Positions 8,945-19,755 of a stretch of 64,000 nucleotides of DNA are shown one piece after another; positions within the stretch are counted from its first letter, which is position 1; the number at the start of each line of letters is the position of its first letter. The notes under the pieces were generated by a model that had not been told where the DNA came from, made no database searches, and saw only the letters and a list, made by a program, of their open reading frames with translations. This DNA is from Halomonas sp. 7T (lineage in GTDB: Bacteria > Pseudomonadota > Gammaproteobacteria > Pseudomonadales > Halomonadaceae): contig NZ_CP087112.1 of assembly GCF_025643255.1 (NCBI RefSeq), positions 2,976,001 to 3,040,000 of the forward strand, read 5' to 3'. The position numbers and the translations under genes were made by a program.

Positions 8945-9742
8945 GTGTACGATATGTTTCTTTTCGACACCCTTCCTCAGCAGCAGTCCAACATAGCGTC
9001 CTATCGGCTAGATGGCCAAAAAGTGTGGCTGAAAAAAGCCTCCAAGCGCAATTCACGCTGGGCCTATCTGCCGCTAACATTGCTAGCACGATGTTTAAAT
9101 ATCGACGCACTTAAGCCCGTCCCTAACCTAGGAGGCGAAAAAAGCGTGGCGCTGGAAGCCATGAGAATTAGAGCACTATGCGCTGCGGGTATTGCTGTTC
9201 CTACTATTCTGGCAGAAACGTCTGAAGCACTATTACTCGCAGATGCGGGTGATGAAGCAACATCTACACAAACGCTACTGGAAAGCCTAGCGCAAGCCGA
9301 AACACCAGACGAAATTGACCATCTGCTGATTATGAGCATCTCAGCGTTAAACGATGTTCATATGCGAAGCTGTTATCTTAGTGAAGCCTTCGCGCGCAAT
9401 ATCCTCGTCAATAAAGAAGGGGTTGTGTTTATCGACTTTGAAACCGATCCCGGCCACTATCATAAGCTTACCGACTGCATGGTGCGCGATTGGCACTGCT
9501 TTATTTTTTCGCTCTACGGCAAGCTGAGCAAACGTCCGTTACATCAGGAGCGTTTAACCGCAGCGCTAATGAGTGGGTTGCAAGATGCCCGAGAAGATGT
9601 GCGTGACCGTTTCATTGCCACGCTACCCCGACTCAAGCGCTTGCAAAAATTTCCGTTTCAGCGCTTTGGTAGCGACGGTAAAAAAATCGCTCACACGCTC
9701 AATGCGCTGGCACTTCTAGATCAGCATTTACGTAGCAAATAG
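8945..9742 (+). CDS. lipopolysaccharide-kinase-like (Kdo/RIO-type kinase fold) protein
   Basis: The 265-residue product resembles the small atypical kinases near LPS core genes (WaaP/KdkA/Bud32-like fold). SYRLDGQKVWLKKASKR gives a glycine-poor strand and candidate beta3 Lys, and FARNILVNKEGVVFIDFETD keeps the Asn and the DFG-like Asp. The His-x-Asp catalytic loop expected before it reads SCYLSEAFARN, so the catalytic Asp is not visible. The start is a GTG at 8945 because AAGGAG at 8932-8937 sits 7 bases upstream; the frame extends further but without a ribosome site. gmhB follows 7 bases later, suggesting an LPS-core operon. A role in heptose or Kdo phosphorylation is inferred from context and fold only. 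Confidence 0.6.
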   Translation: MYDMFLFDTLPQQQSNIASYRLDGQKVWLKKASKRNSRWAYLPLTLLARCLNIDALKPVPNLGGEKSVALEAMRIRALCAAGIAVPTILAETSEALLLADAGDEATSTQTLLESLAQAETPDEIDHLLIMSISALNDVHMRSCYLSEAFARNILVNKEGVVFIDFETDPGHYHKLTDCMVRDWHCFIFSLYGKLSKRPLHQERLTAALMSGLQDAREDVRDRFIATLPRLKRLQKFPFQRFGSDGKKIAHTLNALALLDQHLRSK

Positions 9743-9749
9743 GAAAGGC

Positions 9750-10334
9750 ATGCTCTCTTCACCCTCTACGACTGCCATATCACCAGAAAAGCTCGTGATT
9801 CTTGACCGAGATGGCGTTATCAATCACGACTCTGATGCCTACATAAAATCTCTTTCCGAATGGATCCCCTATCCTTCTGCTATCAGCGCGATTGCCCGTC
9901 TTACCCAGGCAGGCTTTACCGTGGCAGTGGCTACCAATCAGTCAGGCATTGCTCGCGGCTATTATGATGAGGAAACGTTGAGTGTCATGCATCAGCGGAT
10001 GTGTGAACTTGTAGAAGCAGAAGGAGGCCGTATTGCTCACATCGCCTATTGCCCCCACGGGCCTGGTGATCACTGCGATTGCCGCAAGCCGCTCCCAGGA
10101 CTGCTATTCAACATTCAGCACGCCCTCAGACTGAGTACCATAGCAGGTAGTTGGATGGTGGGAGACAGCTTGCGAGATCTGCAAGCGGGTGAAACAGTGG
10201 GATGCCGCAGCGTTCTCGTAAAAACGGGCAAAGGTGAAAAGACCTTGGCAAAAGGTATCGGACTAGAGAATGCTTTGGTCTACGCTGACTTGGCTACATT
10301 TGTCGACGACTTACTAACAGATGTACTGGACTAG
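9750..10334 (+). CDS. gmhB: D-glycero-beta-D-manno-heptose-1,7-bisphosphate 7-phosphatase
   Basis: GmhB removes the 7-phosphate in ADP-heptose synthesis, between HldE kinase and adenylyltransferase steps. The 194-residue HAD enzyme shows ILDRDGVIN (residues 17-25, nucleophile Asp19 and Asp21), VATNQSGIARG (motif II), the zinc loop CPHGPGDHCDCRKP (near 101-114, specific to GmhB and histidinol-phosphatase relatives) and MVGDSLRDLQAG (motif IV). AGGAAAGG precedes the start. It lies directly behind the kinase-like gene, and hldD-waaF of the same pathway are 4 kb away. Confidence 0.92.
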   Translation: MLSSPSTTAISPEKLVILDRDGVINHDSDAYIKSLSEWIPYPSAISAIARLTQAGFTVAVATNQSGIARGYYDEETLSVMHQRMCELVEAEGGRIAHIAYCPHGPGDHCDCRKPLPGLLFNIQHALRLSTIAGSWMVGDSLRDLQAGETVGCRSVLVKTGKGEKTLAKGIGLENALVYADLATFVDDLLTDVLD

Positions 10335-10374
10335 CCTTTACGCATTTTTCGCAATGTATTGAACACCCTCACGC

Positions 10375-10409
10375 AAAAAAACCGCAGGCATTGCGCCTGC
10401 GGTTTTTTT
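10375..10409. terminator. bidirectional terminator between gmhB and gyrB
   Basis: CCGCAGGC/GCCTGCGG forms the stem (10382-10402), with seven A before it and seven T after it. It can terminate both convergent transcripts. Confidence 0.92.
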
Positions 10410-10418
10410 ACGTTTCAA

Positions 10419-10434
10419 TGTTTCACGTGAAACA
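10419..10434. other. parS centromere site 2
   Basis: Perfect TGTTTCACGTGAAACA between the gmhB/gyrB terminator and the gyrB stop codon. Confidence 0.95.
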
Positions 10435-10449
10435 TATTGAAGATATTTT

Positions 10450-12909
<2,460 letters not shown>

Positions 12910-14013
12910 CTACCCATCCGTCATTAACTGGCTTAAGCCCTGCCCGGAATGTTTCACGTGAAACATACCTAGCGGTGTCTCAGGCTGCCACATGCCGTTT
13001 AAAGCGGCCGGGTCGACGCTGGTAATAAATGCTTGGCACTGCATCTCTTCAAGCAATTTGCAGAATCGCTGGCGGTGCTGCTCATCCAGCTCCGCAGGCA
13101 AATCATCTATCAAATACACACAGTGCCGCCCTGCTGTGCTTTCCAGAAGCCGCCCTTGGGCTAGCTTCAGCGCACTGACCACCAGCTTTTGCTGGCCTCT
13201 GGAAAGCACTTCAACTGCTGGCTGTTTATTTAACCGAATACGTAAATCTGCGCGTTGGGGTCCCTGTTGGGTAAATCCCATTTGCTGATCTGTTTCGCGG
13301 CTGCTCTCTAACACCTCAACCAAGGGCTTCTGCTTATCCCAGCCTCTGGCATACCGAAGCGTTAGCCCCGGCAATGGTAGTAATCGTGCTAGCGTTTCCT
13401 CAAAAACGGGTAAAAACTCGCTGAACCAGCTTTGACGTAGCGTATCCATATGCTCGCTCCAGGTCGCTAGTTCCTGCTCCCACACTGCAATTTCACCGGG
13501 TACTATTCTACCACGCCTGAGCAGCGCATTCCGATGTTTCACCGCCCGACGCGTTCGCTTCCATGCCTCCAAGAAGTGATGTTTCACGTGAAACACACCC
13601 CAGTCGAGGAACTCTCTACGACCGGCTGGCGACCCTTCTAATAACCGAAACGCATCGGGATTTATTAGCTGCAGCGGCATGGCCTCTACCAATTCAGCCA
13701 AACGTACGCCTTTTTCACCCCGTAAGCGCAGCTCAAGCTCTCTCTCTGCACGTAACCGCCTAACGCCAAGGGTAACCTCGGGACTCCCGGCTAAACGCCC
13801 GTAAAGCGTCATATACGGGACTTCTGCTTGGATAACATTCTTAAGCTGGCGCGTCCGAAATGAGCGCCCCATCCCTAATATATGGATTCCTTCTAACAAA
13901 CTGGTTTTCCCACTGCCGTTAACCCCGTACACAACATTAATACGCGAAGAAGGGCGCATTTCTACGGGTGCGAGATTACGCAAGCCTTGCAGGTGTAGCT
14001 GAGTTAGGCTCAT
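12910..14013 (-). CDS. recF: DNA replication/repair protein RecF
   Basis: RecF is an SMC-like ATPase that helps load RecA at single-strand gaps. The 367-residue product begins with LHLQGLRNLAPVEM, has Walker A GVNGSGKTS at residues 30-38, and a C-terminal signature SRGQQKLVVSALKLAQG followed by YLIDDLPAELDEQHR (Walker B). Two perfect parS sites are embedded in the frame and encode the sequence FHVKH twice, near residues 140-145 and 350-355. The gene continues the minus-strand dnaA-dnaN-recF-gyrB series. Confidence 0.96.
   Translation of the reverse strand: MSLTQLHLQGLRNLAPVEMRPSSRINVVYGVNGSGKTSLLEGIHILGMGRSFRTRQLKNVIQAEVPYMTLYGRLAGSPEVTLGVRRLRAERELELRLRGEKGVRLAELVEAMPLQLINPDAFRLLEGSPAGRREFLDWGVFHVKHHFLEAWKRTRRAVKHRNALLRRGRIVPGEIAVWEQELATWSEHMDTLRQSWFSEFLPVFEETLARLLPLPGLTLRYARGWDKQKPLVEVLESSRETDQQMGFTQQGPQRADLRIRLNKQPAVEVLSRGQQKLVVSALKLAQGRLLESTAGRHCVYLIDDLPAELDEQHRQRFCKLLEEMQCQAFITSVDPAALNGMWQPETPLGMFHVKHSGQGLSQLMTDG
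12950..12965. other. parS centromere site 3 (inside recF 3' end)
   Basis: Perfect TGTTTCACGTGAAACA within the recF coding sequence. In the recF frame it encodes MFHVKH close to the C-terminus. Confidence 0.95.
13580..13595. other. parS centromere site 4 (inside recF)
   Basis: Perfect TGTTTCACGTGAAACA within recF, encoding VFHVKH at about residues 140-145, a place where other RecF proteins often have a similar WGVFH sequence. Confidence 0.95.
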
Positions 14014-14047
14014 TAACAGTCGCCACCAGTTTGAAGGGTTAAACGTG

Positions 14048-14081
14048 AAAACGGCGCTTCTGCTATCAGAAGCGCCGTTTT
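14048..14081. terminator. hairpin between dnaN and recF
   Basis: AAAACGGCGCTTCTG and CAGAAGCGCCGTTTT form a perfect 15-bp stem with a 4-base loop in the dnaN-recF gap. The T-run is only four on either strand, so it may act as a partial terminator or processing site rather than a full stop. Confidence 0.65.
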
Positions 14082-14099
14082 ATCATGGGCTAATGCGTG

Positions 14100-15203
14100 T
14101 TATAGACGCATAGGCATTACCACGTAAAGCGCATCGCCACCGCCCGGCTCTTCTAACAGTGCGCTGCTATTAGGGTCAGCTAAGGTGACCTGTACGCGAT
14201 CTTCGTTTAACACCGAAAGTACATCGACTAAATAGCCCACGTTGAAGCCCACTTCCATAGCGCCGCCATTATATTCAACCGCTACGTTCTCTTCTGCTTC
14301 TTCCTGCTCCGGGTTATTGGCCATCACCTTGAGATTATTTTCTTCAAGGTAGAGACGCACACCCCGATACTTCTCATTAGAAAGAATGGCAGTACGCGAA
14401 AGCACCTGGCGCAGTTCAGCACGCTCAGCAATCAGCACCTTGTCACCGTTGCGTGGCACAACGCGCTCGTAATCAGGAAATTTGCCGTCGATTAACTTAG
14501 ACGTAAAGGTAAAATCACCCGTATGAGCACGTACATGCGTAGCCCCCAGCGTCAAGCTAACCGGCTCGTCGCTATCATCTAATAACCGAGACAGTTCAAG
14601 AATCCCCTTACGCGGCACAATCAGCTTTTGCGACTGGCTAACAGAAATATCGATAGGGCGTGAACACATGGCCAAGCGGTGTCCATCGGTGGCTACTGTC
14701 CTCAATAAGTTGCTTTGAATCTCAAGCAACATACCGTTCAGGTAGTAGCGAACATCTTGCTGAGCCATCGCAAACGAGGTGGCTTCAATAAGATGCTTTA
14801 ACGTGCCGCGCGGAACGCTTAGCTCTTGACTGCCATCCGCATCCTCAATATTGGGAAATTCAGCTACCGGCAGGGTTGAAAGCGTGAAGCGCGAGCGACC
14901 GCTACGCAAAACAGCCCTCCCCTCTTCAACAGCAAGCTGGATATCTGATTGGTCCGGCAGTGACTTGCAGATATCCATTAACTTGCGCGCAGGTAGCGTT
15001 GCCGCACCTTCCTGGTCGACCTGATTAGCCACCGTGCGCCCTATCAGCTCAACTTCAAGATCGGTACCGGTCAGCGAAACTTGGTCACCTTCTACTTGAA
15101 TCAAGACGTTAGAGAGCACAGGCAGCGTTTGGCGCCGTTCTACCACGCCCGCCACCAGTGTCAGCGGGCGCAGCAGCGCCTCTCGGGAAATTGAGAATTT
15201 CAT
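14100..15203 (-). CDS. dnaN: DNA polymerase III beta sliding clamp
   Basis: DnaN is the ring-shaped processivity clamp. The 367-residue protein starts MKFSISREALLRPLTLVAG, has the three-repeat clamp architecture, RTVATDGHRLAMCSRPI in the middle repeat, and ends YVVMPMRL, the standard hydrophobic-Met-Arg-Leu terminus of the partner-binding pocket. I start at the ATG at 15203, preceded by CCGGAG; the TTG one codon earlier is also in frame. It lies between dnaA and recF. Confidence 0.98.
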   Translation of the reverse strand: MKFSISREALLRPLTLVAGVVERRQTLPVLSNVLIQVEGDQVSLTGTDLEVELIGRTVANQVDQEGAATLPARKLMDICKSLPDQSDIQLAVEEGRAVLRSGRSRFTLSTLPVAEFPNIEDADGSQELSVPRGTLKHLIEATSFAMAQQDVRYYLNGMLLEIQSNLLRTVATDGHRLAMCSRPIDISVSQSQKLIVPRKGILELSRLLDDSDEPVSLTLGATHVRAHTGDFTFTSKLIDGKFPDYERVVPRNGDKVLIAERAELRQVLSRTAILSNEKYRGVRLYLEENNLKVMANNPEQEEAEENVAVEYNGGAMEVGFNVGYLVDVLSVLNEDRVQVTLADPNSSALLEEPGGGDALYVVMPMRL

Positions 15204-15260
15204 CAATACTCCGGTTATATATCCTGAAAGGCCCCTCTACTTCAGACCCAACAATAGTGG

Positions 15261-16727
15261 TTAACTGGTTAACAGACGCAGTAGATTTTTATAATCTTCG
15301 CGTATATCCGCACTCTCTTCCTGCAGTGCTTTTACCTTTCGGCATGCGTGCAATACTGTCGTATGATCGCGTCCGCCAAACGCATCGCCTATCTCAGGCA
15401 GACTATGATTGGTGAGCTCTTTGGCCAACGCCATAGCGACCTGCCGAGGCCTTGCCACTGAGCGCGACCGTCGCTTAGACAGCAAATCTGCGACCTTAAT
15501 TTTGTAATACTCAGCCACCGTGCGCTGAATATTATCGACCCCCACCTGTTTATCCTGAAGCGCAAGCAAATCCTTAAGCGACTCACGAATAAAATCTTGG
15601 GTAATGGTTTTGCCCATAAAATGCGAATCGGCGATAACTTTCTTCAGCGCACCTTCAAGCTCACGTACATTTGAACGAATTTTTTGGGCAATAAAAAAAG
15701 CAGCATCATGTGGAAGGTCGACTTTTGCTTGATCGGCCTTCTTCATCAAAATGGCGACACGGGTTTCAAGCTCTGGCGGCTCTATCGCGACGGTAAGCCC
15801 CCAACCGAAGCGTGACTTCAAGCGCTCTTCCACACCGCTGATCTCTTTGGGGTAGCGGTCAGACGTGAGAATCATCTGCTGCCCCCCTTCTAACAGCGCA
15901 TTGAAGGTGTGAAAAAACTCTTCTTGGGAGCGCTCTTTACCCGCAAAAAACTGAATATCATCGATGAGAAGCGCATCAACACTGCGATAAAAGCGCTTGA
16001 AGTCGTTAATGGCATTTAGCTGCAGCGCTTTCACCATATCCGCCACGAAGCGCTCCGAGTGCAGGTAGACTACTTGAGCATTTTCGCGCCGTTCAGCCAG
16101 CGCATTACCTACCGCGTGCATTAAGTGTGTTTTACCTAAACCCACACCACCGTATAAAAACAAGGGGTTATAAGCACCACCAGGATTTTCCGAGACTTGA
16201 CGGGACGCCGCACGCGCCAATTGGTTCGATTTACCCTCAACGAACTTATCAAACGTGAAATTAGGATTGAGACCACTACCGTGCTTTAAGCTACCTTCAA
16301 CCTGCACTTGACGTTCGTTACTCCGGCGAACCGGCGCCTCTTCCCTTAGTTGGCTAATTTCTCGCTCATCGGAAATATTCCCCCGGGGTGAAGTGTGAAC
16401 GGCGGGGGCCATTCGTTGGGCGGGTGCTGCCGACACCGGGTTACCTAAATCACGCGGCTGTGGTGCGGGTGCCGCTGCACGTCGGCTACCCACCGTTAAA
16501 CTAACTTTAGGTGGCTTACCGGGGGCTAGCTCACGTATCAATTCGCTGATTCGTTTGGCGTACTTATCACTCACCCAGTCGCGCACAAAGCGGTTCGGCG
16601 CCAACAAGCATAGCTCGTTAGACTCTCCTTCTTCTGCCTGCAACGGACGTATCCAGGTATTGAACTGCTGTGAATTCAGTTCGTCCTGCAGGTAGTCCAG
16701 GCACTGTTGCCAAAGCGCGAGTGACAC
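15261..16727 (-). CDS. dnaA: chromosomal replication initiator DnaA
   Basis: DnaA binds DnaA boxes and melts the origin. The 488-residue product has domain I ([20 protein letters not shown]), a variable linker rich in Ala, Pro and Arg (about residues 85-150), the AAA+ domain with [16 protein letters not shown] and [20 protein letters not shown], and the C-terminal helix-turn-helix with the [16 protein letters not shown] signature. It faces the intergenic region that carries TTATCCACA boxes, so autoregulation and origin function are likely from layout. Confidence 0.98.
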   Translation of the reverse strand: MSLALWQQCLDYLQDELNSQQFNTWIRPLQAEEGESNELCLLAPNRFVRDWVSDKYAKRISELIRELAPGKPPKVSLTVGSRRAAAPAPQPRDLGNPVSAAPAQRMAPAVHTSPRGNISDEREISQLREEAPVRRSNERQVQVEGSLKHGSGLNPNFTFDKFVEGKSNQLARAASRQVSENPGGAYNPLFLYGGVGLGKTHLMHAVGNALAERRENAQVVYLHSERFVADMVKALQLNAINDFKRFYRSVDALLIDDIQFFAGKERSQEEFFHTFNALLEGGQQMILTSDRYPKEISGVEERLKSRFGWGLTVAIEPPELETRVAILMKKADQAKVDLPHDAAFFIAQKIRSNVRELEGALKKVIADSHFMGKTITQDFIRESLKDLLALQDKQVGVDNIQRTVAEYYKIKVADLLSKRRSRSVARPRQVAMALAKELTNHSLPEIGDAFGGRDHTTVLHACRKVKALQEESADIREDYKNLLRLLTS

Positions 16728-17136
16728 TCATCTCACCATCGGTTGAAAACGGCCGACCATTGTAGCGCCCAACGAAGCGGTTATCCACACGCAGTGGCGC
16801 CTCTTTTTAGCCTGTGGACAACTTTTCGTAAGCCACGAGGAAAACCTTATGACGGTCTTGGGATAAGAGGAAAAAAGGCTACTTCCACCGTTACTAACCA
16901 CATCTAATTAACAGCTTATAAGGCCGTTATTTGAAGGTTATGCACAGATTTTTTATCATTTTAAACGTTTGATAAAAATAGCCTAAAACAACTTATCCAC
17001 AATTAGTATCCCCACTATTAATAACAGCAGGTTTTAAATAACTTAATTAGTAATAATGATGCTGTACCCGTCAAACAGAAATGATACCAAGGTGGCAGCG
17101 CCATTGCCTTTTTCACGCTTTTTATGCAAGGAAAAA
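16728..17136. other. oriC: probable oriC in the dnaA-rpmH intergenic region
   Basis: This gap of about 535 bp between divergent dnaA and rpmH holds DnaA boxes: TTATCCACA at 16781-16789, TTGTCCACA (minus strand) at 16813-16821, TTATGCACA at 16938-16946 and TTATCCACA at 16993-17001. Between and after them the sequence is AT-rich (16905-17065, with runs such as TTTTTTATCATTTTAAACG), a plausible unwinding element. In Pseudomonas and related bacteria oriC is at this position. A GC-skew plot of the whole chromosome would decide it. Confidence 0.8.
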
Positions 17137-17165
17137 TTGCACCAACGGCGGGAAGTCTCTACAAT
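17137..17165 (+). promoter_or_regulatory. sigma-70 promoter for rpmH-rnpA
   Basis: TTGCAC at 17137-17142 and TACAAT at 17160-17165 are separated by exactly 17 bp. The predicted transcript has a leader of about 90 bases before rpmH. Confidence 0.7.
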
Positions 17166-17262
17166 TTCCGGTCTTGAATTGAATCTACCCGGCTAGTTCC
17201 TCACTGGACCGGGTTCTTTGGAATTCACTTTCCGTCCTAAAACCACGTGGGAATAACGAGTT

Positions 17263-17397
17263 ATGAAACGCACTTTTCAACCTAGCGTTCTCAAGCGCAA
17301 GCGCGCGCATGGCTTCCGTGCTCGTATGGCAACCAAAAACGGCCGTGCCGTTATCGCACGCCGCCGCGCCAAAGGCCGCAAGCGTCTGAGCGCCTGA
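17263..17397 (+). CDS. rpmH: 50S ribosomal protein L34
   Basis: This short 44-residue protein is [20 protein letters not shown] followed by the family's [20 protein letters not shown] segment, ending LSA. It is a basic protein of the large ribosomal subunit, and the length is standard for gammaproteobacteria. The start is at 17263, and rnpA follows after seven bases in the classic rpmH-rnpA pair next to the origin. Confidence 0.97.
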   Translation: MKRTFQPSVLKRKRAHGFRARMATKNGRAVIARRRAKGRKRLSA

Positions 17398-17404
17398 TCT
17401 CGGA

Positions 17405-17812
17405 TTGCGTGTGCTGCATCAAGGCTTTCCCCGGTGCTTACGTTTGCTAACCGCTGGGGATTTTAGTCACGTGTTTGAACAGGCAGACCTAAAGGTTCAT
17501 GGCAAAGGTATGATGGCGCTAGCGCGCTTAAGTACCCGGGGGCATCCCCGCATTGGCCTGGTGGTCAGCAAAAAAAATGTGAAACGCGCTGTTGATCGCA
17601 ACCGCTTTAAGCGCCTTGTTAGAGAGTCTGCCCGGCTTCGCCAAGACCACCTACCCTCTGTGGATATCGTGATTCTGGCTAAGCGTGGTGTACAGGATAT
17701 CGATAATGAGACGCTACATCGCCAGCTACACGGCATGTGGAAACGACTTCAGCGTGACGCACAAGCGGTGTCTTCAACTCCCCCGCTTGATGGCGTAACA
17801 CGTGACGCTTGA
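17405..17812 (+). CDS. rnpA: ribonuclease P protein component
   Basis: RnpA assists the RNase P RNA in removing tRNA 5' leaders. The 135-residue basic product has FPRCLRLLTAGDFSHVFEQ at the N-terminus and the RNR signature region SKKNVKRAVDRNRFKRLVRE near residues 57-76. The first in-frame start is a TTG at 17405; a GTG at 17411 is equally possible and differs by two residues. The expected yidD gene does not follow; only 115 bp separate rnpA from yidC. Confidence 0.94.
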   Translation: MRVLHQGFPRCLRLLTAGDFSHVFEQADLKVHGKGMMALARLSTRGHPRIGLVVSKKNVKRAVDRNRFKRLVRESARLRQDHLPSVDIVILAKRGVQDIDNETLHRQLHGMWKRLQRDAQAVSSTPPLDGVTRDA

Positions 17813-17927
17813 CGACACACCTCGCCGCTCGACCTCGGCCTGCCGTCTGGCAGGCTTTCGTGTGTCATGGGTCGAGTAAATGACACTGCGCCATTAGCAT
17901 GTTCACCACCCATCGGGCAGAACCCTC

Positions 17928-19619
17928 ATGGACGTAAAACGACTTCTATTACTGATTCCACTGGCTGTACTTGCCTACCTACTGGTAGTCCAGTGGAATC
18001 AGGATTACGGGCAGATCTCCTACGATTCGACGCCTGAAATTACGCAGCAAAGTAGCAACGGCGACTCGGCAAGCGAACCTGCCAATGGCGACGATTTGGC
18101 AGTACCCAGCACGTCGGCACCCCAAAGCGCTATCGGCGATGGCATGCAGGATGCGACTGAAAGCGAGACCGCAAGTCGCGACTTTATCGCCGTAACCACC
18201 GACGTTCTCGACGTGCGTATTGATCCGCACGGCGGAGACATTGTCTATGCAGCCTTGCCGCAGCATAAGCTGACGCTGGATTCCGATCGCAACTACGTGT
18301 TGTTATCCGATAATGCCACGCGCAGCTATGTAGCTCGCTCAGGCCTACAGTTGGACGGCCAGGCCAGCCGCATTGCCTTCACTCCTGAGCGTAACGAATA
18401 CCGCCTGGGTGATGATGAAGAGCAGCTCACTGTTGACCTCACCGCCAATGTAAACGGTGTTGACGTCATTAAACGACTCTCTTTTGAGCGCGGAAATTAT
18501 GCGGTCGGTGTTAGTTACTACTTAGCCAACAATACCGATGCACCCGTCAGCGCTCGCTTTATTGGTCAACTAGCACGCGATAACAGCCCTGACCCATCTA
18601 GCGGTGTCGCCATGGGTATGAACTCCTATCTAGGAGCAGCTTACTCCACACCGGAAACTCGCTACGACAAAATCGATTTTGACGATATTCAGCGTAGCCA
18701 GTTTGAGAACCGCGAAGCGCAAGGCGGCTGGGTAGCCATTATCCAGCACTACTTCGTGTCAGCCTGGGCTCCCCCGCAAAATCAACAGAACCTCTATTAC
18801 GCCACCACGGATTCTCGCGGTCGTAATGTGGCTGCCTTTGCAGGCCCGACAACTAACGTTGCCGCGGAAGGGGAAGCGACACTAAGCGCCACGCTTTATA
18901 TGGGTCCTAAGGTTCAAGACTATCTTGAGCAAGTCGCGCCTAACCTACGCTTAACCGTGGATTACGGCTGGCTGTGGTTCATTGCTAACCCACTGTTCTG
19001 GTTACTAGACAAGATTCACGATGTCGTTGGTAACTGGGGCTGGTCGATTGTTCTACTGACCGTACTGGTAAAACTCGTGCTATTCCCGCTTTCTGCCAAG
19101 GCCTACAAGTCCATGGCGCGTATGCGGAAACTTGGCCCGGAAATGCAGCGTCTCAAAGAGATGTATGGCGATGATCGTCAGAAAATGTCTCAAGAGATGA
19201 TGAAGTTTTACCAAAAAGAGAAGATCAATCCTCTGGGCGGCTGTTTGCCGATTCTAGTGCAGATGCCGGTGTTCATCGCGCTATATTGGATGCTGCTTGA
19301 ATCCGTCGAGCTGCGCCACGCACCGTTCATGTTCTGGATTCAGGATCTCTCGGTTAAAGACCCATTCTTTATTTTGCCAATCTTGATGGGGATTTCGATG
19401 TTCGTTCAGCAAATGCTGAACCCCACACCACCTGATCCCATGCAGGCGAAGATCATGAAGATGCTACCGATTATCTTCACCTTCTTCTTCCTGTGGTTCC
19501 CGGCTGGTTTGGTCATCTACTGGGTGGTCAACAACATTATCTCGGTCGCACAGCAGTATGTGATTACGCGTAATATCGAGAAAGACCCCAGCGTAGGGAA
19601 AGGGATGCGAACCAAATAA
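17928..19619 (+). CDS. yidC: membrane protein insertase YidC
   Basis: YidC inserts and folds inner-membrane proteins with or without SecYEG. The 563-residue protein has an N-terminal anchor (RLLLLIPLAVLAYLLVVQW), a large periplasmic beta domain (about 60-340) that is acidic here, and the conserved five-helix core beginning near GWSIVLLTVLVKLVLFPL, then NPLGGCLPILVQMPVFIALY and the C-terminal FFLWFPAGLVIYWVVNN. It lies in the conserved order rpmH-rnpA-yidC-mnmE. Confidence 0.98.
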   Translation: MDVKRLLLLIPLAVLAYLLVVQWNQDYGQISYDSTPEITQQSSNGDSASEPANGDDLAVPSTSAPQSAIGDGMQDATESETASRDFIAVTTDVLDVRIDPHGGDIVYAALPQHKLTLDSDRNYVLLSDNATRSYVARSGLQLDGQASRIAFTPERNEYRLGDDEEQLTVDLTANVNGVDVIKRLSFERGNYAVGVSYYLANNTDAPVSARFIGQLARDNSPDPSSGVAMGMNSYLGAAYSTPETRYDKIDFDDIQRSQFENREAQGGWVAIIQHYFVSAWAPPQNQQNLYYATTDSRGRNVAAFAGPTTNVAAEGEATLSATLYMGPKVQDYLEQVAPNLRLTVDYGWLWFIANPLFWLLDKIHDVVGNWGWSIVLLTVLVKLVLFPLSAKAYKSMARMRKLGPEMQRLKEMYGDDRQKMSQEMMKFYQKEKINPLGGCLPILVQMPVFIALYWMLLESVELRHAPFMFWIQDLSVKDPFFILPILMGISMFVQQMLNPTPPDPMQAKIMKMLPIIFTFFFLWFPAGLVIYWVVNNIISVAQQYVITRNIEKDPSVGKGMRTK

Positions 19620-19636
19620 CGCACCTTCCAAGACCA

Positions 19637-19670
19637 CCAGACCCCCGCCCTAGCGGGGGTCTGGCGTTTT
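19637..19670 (+). terminator. terminator after yidC
   Basis: CCAGACCCCCGC/GCGGGGGTCTGG makes a 12-bp stem followed by CGTTTT, separating yidC from mnmE. Confidence 0.85.
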
Positions 19671-19755
19671 AGGCGATACTTCTTCATAAACCATTCGTTA
19701 TAAAACGCCTGACTACTTTCCAATTCGCAACCTTCCATCAGCAACGGAAACCGCC

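Noticed and set aside
17237-17252. Possible parS variant (AAACCACGTGGGAATA) before rpmH
   Set aside because: It has the central CACGTG but the flanking arms lack the TGTTTC/GAAACA symmetry, so it is not a parS site by sequence.
19517-19744. Minus-strand frame across the yidC 3' end and its terminator
   Set aside because: It runs through the yidC terminator and has no family resemblance.
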